Assembly: GCA_903813345.2 (NCBI GenBank)
Contig: CAIIXF020000006.1
Coordinates: forward strand, 37,231,348 to 37,289,935
DNA from: Owenia fusiformis
Taxonomy: Eukaryota; Annelida; Polychaeta; Sabellida; Oweniidae
Direction: 5' to 3'
DNA length: 58,588 nucleotides
A program made the position numbers and the translations under genes. Of the stretch, positions 57,301-58,588 are shown piece by piece. Positions within the stretch are counted from its first letter, which is position 1. Each line of letters begins with the position of its first letter. The notes beneath the pieces are model-generated. The model did no database searches. It was not told where the DNA came from and saw only the letters and a list, made by a program, of their open reading frames with translations.

Positions 57301-57318
57301 TGGGGGCTCGTCCGGGAT
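57301..57318 (+). promoter_or_regulatory. Retroelement primer-binding site, tRNA-Pro type
   Basis: TGGGGGCTCGTCCGGGAT is an exact 18-base complement to the 3' end of tRNA-Pro including its CCA, the same site used by murine-leukaemia-type gammaretroviruses and some other retroelements. The CCA part shows it is not a tRNA gene. It sits 2 bases after the probable LTR end and gives the element's orientation as plus. Confidence 0.88.
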
Positions 57319-57657
57319 CAATAGCTAAGATCAAGTTAAAGATGGCAAATAAGAAAACATCAAGTATGTACTTACTCTTCTATTAAAGTAATTGTATGTT
57401 CCTTCTTACTGTTCTAGTGTGTACATGTGAATTTGCTAGCTTTAAGTTCTATAATCACCTACTATCTTGTAGGTACATTAGTAGTAGTAGTAGTAGTAGT
57501 AGTACTTAGTAGTAGTATAGTCGGAAAAGTGTCTTAGTATATATTATCTAGCAGTGATTCAATTTTTGGAAAAACAGAATATCCTTTTCACATGAAGTGC
57601 ACAACTTCGCCAATCCGATTATAATTAGAGAACACTAAGATTTTTGCTGTTGTTTTA
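57319..57657 (+). other. Retroelement leader, first part
   Basis: Untranslated-looking sequence after the primer-binding site. It holds a short frame from ATG at 57342 (MANKKTSS..., 15 codons) and a TAG/GTA trinucleotide microsatellite at about 57477-57518. An AAG|TATGTA after the short frame is not a convincing donor. Confidence 0.45.
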
Positions 57658-58350
57658 AATATTGTCGTTGACAATATTTATTTGTTCCTCTTCCCTTAAT
57701 ATTGTCGTTGTCAATATTCATTAATTCCAATTCCCCATATTTTTTTTTTCGTCGTTTACTATATCTATTGGTTCCCATTCCATACATTTTTTTTGTTTAT
57801 ATTTCAGGTACAGGAACCTTTATCTCTGTTTTATTTCGAGTGCTTAGTCCCACTTTCCCAGAATTGTAGAGCACTCAATCTCATTGGTTAGTATAAATAT
57901 TGTCGTTGACAATATTTATTAGTCCTCATTCCGTACAATTTTTTTTTCAATTATATTTCAGGTACAGGAACCTTTATCTCTGTTTTATTTCTAGCGCTCA
58001 AAGTCCTACTTCCCCAAAATTGTTGAGCGCTCAATCTCATTGGTTAGTCTAAATATTGTCGTTGATAATATTTATTAGTTCTCATTCTGTACAATTTTTT
58101 TTTCTTTTATATTTCAGGTACAGGAACCTTTATCTCTGTTTTATTTCTAGTGCTCAAAGTCCTACTTTCCCAAAATTATTGAGCACTTGGTCTAATTTGT
58201 TTGTCCAAATATTGTGGTTTACAATATCTTTTGGTCTCTAATTGCCCAACCATTTTTTCTTATTTTCCTTGTACAGGAATATCACTAGTGCACTAATTTC
58301 CACTTTTCTTAAATTACAGAGCACTGTATTAGTCTACATATCATTGCTCA
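57658..58350 (+). repeat. 156-bp tandem repeats with conserved stem-loop
   Basis: AAATATTGTCGTTGACAATATT, a 9-bp stem with GTT loop, occurs at 57658 and 57895, with variants at 57697, 58051 and 58207; the last three are exactly 156 bp apart. Each unit then has TATATTTCAGGTACAGGAAC, CTTTATCTCTGTTTTATTTC and a GAGCACTCAATCTCATTGG-type phrase. The position after the primer-binding site suggests leader repeats. TTTCAG|GTACAG in each unit looks like a splice acceptor followed by a donor-like GT. Confidence 0.85.
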
Positions 58351-58588
58351 CAAGATTCCTTTGTTACAGAAACCAACGTTTTTGTGTAACAAGTTTAGTC
58401 ACATTTAACTAAAAAGGTTCCCAATATCTAGATCACAGGATCTTATTAATCAAAATTACTTCTTATATCAATACAGTATTTATATCAGCATTTTTAGTCC
58501 ATGCTACACTCTAATTGCCCAATTTTTGGATAAGTGGTGCTCATAAGCACATTTGCAATTTTAAAAAGAAAAATCTGAGCATATTTCA
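58351..58588. other. Leader continuation to window edge
   Basis: AT-rich with no coding recognised. Gag would be expected beyond the edge if the element is complete. Confidence 0.4.

Noticed and set aside
57301-57318. tRNA-Pro gene fragment on the minus strand
   Set aside because: The sequence includes CCA, which animal tRNA genes do not encode, and no B box or other tRNA parts adjoin it; a primer-binding site fits.

Overview
Eukaryotic, AT-rich, intron-bearing and transposon-dense DNA, with one 500-base assembly gap (9001-9500). Gene content and repeats fit an invertebrate animal, most likely a lophotrochozoan such as a mollusc. That is inference from a UDP-glycosyltransferase expansion, invertebrate-style Tc1/mariner, PIF/Harbinger and CR1/L2-type elements, and high local duplication; no sequence here fixes the species.

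Layout. 1-4430: a frameshifted PIF/Harbinger nuclease remnant, a CG-rich flank, then a ~161-bp satellite with G-rich (GGGCGG)n cores. 4431-8720: non-coding DNA with a local duplication, one copy of which was hit by a TA-flanked MITE. 9501-30128 and 48208-54309: a minus-strand array of intronless UDP-glycosyltransferase (UGT-like) genes. Two are intact (12871-14451 and 48208-49788, 526 codons each). One is cut by the gap. Three are broken by three different transposons: a 3.9-kb long-TIR element with a TTA duplication, a 3.4-kb LINE with an intact 1032-codon ORF, and a 469-bp element with a 6-bp duplication. Short 5' and 3' gene fossils mark old unequal crossovers. All readable N-termini have FGYNSRM where animal UGTs normally carry the catalytic His, and all readable donor motifs have Gln where Glu is usual.

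30129-48207: MITEs, foldbacks and pieces of the mitotic kinase MASTL (Greatwall), minus strand. The last three coding exons are in order (45655 to 41674). The kinase exon that should precede them lies about 7 kb 3' of the stop codon. Next to the 45554-45655 exon, its 3' part plus splice donor is repeated about 11 more times with a 93-bp period. The intron between this exon and the next also holds a complete TA-flanked mariner-like element carrying inverted units of the satellite seen at 1.2-4.4 kb.

55584-58588: UGT spacer homology stops abruptly. A probable ~1.7-kb LTR follows, packed with CATGG-type palindromes, with a TATA box, a poly(A) signal and, two bases beyond its end, an 18-base primer-binding site that reads as the complement of the tRNA-Pro 3' end. 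A leader with 156-bp tandem repeats runs to the window edge.

The UGT genes would act together as a detoxification or conjugation cluster, if they are catalytic at all. MASTL is unrelated in function.
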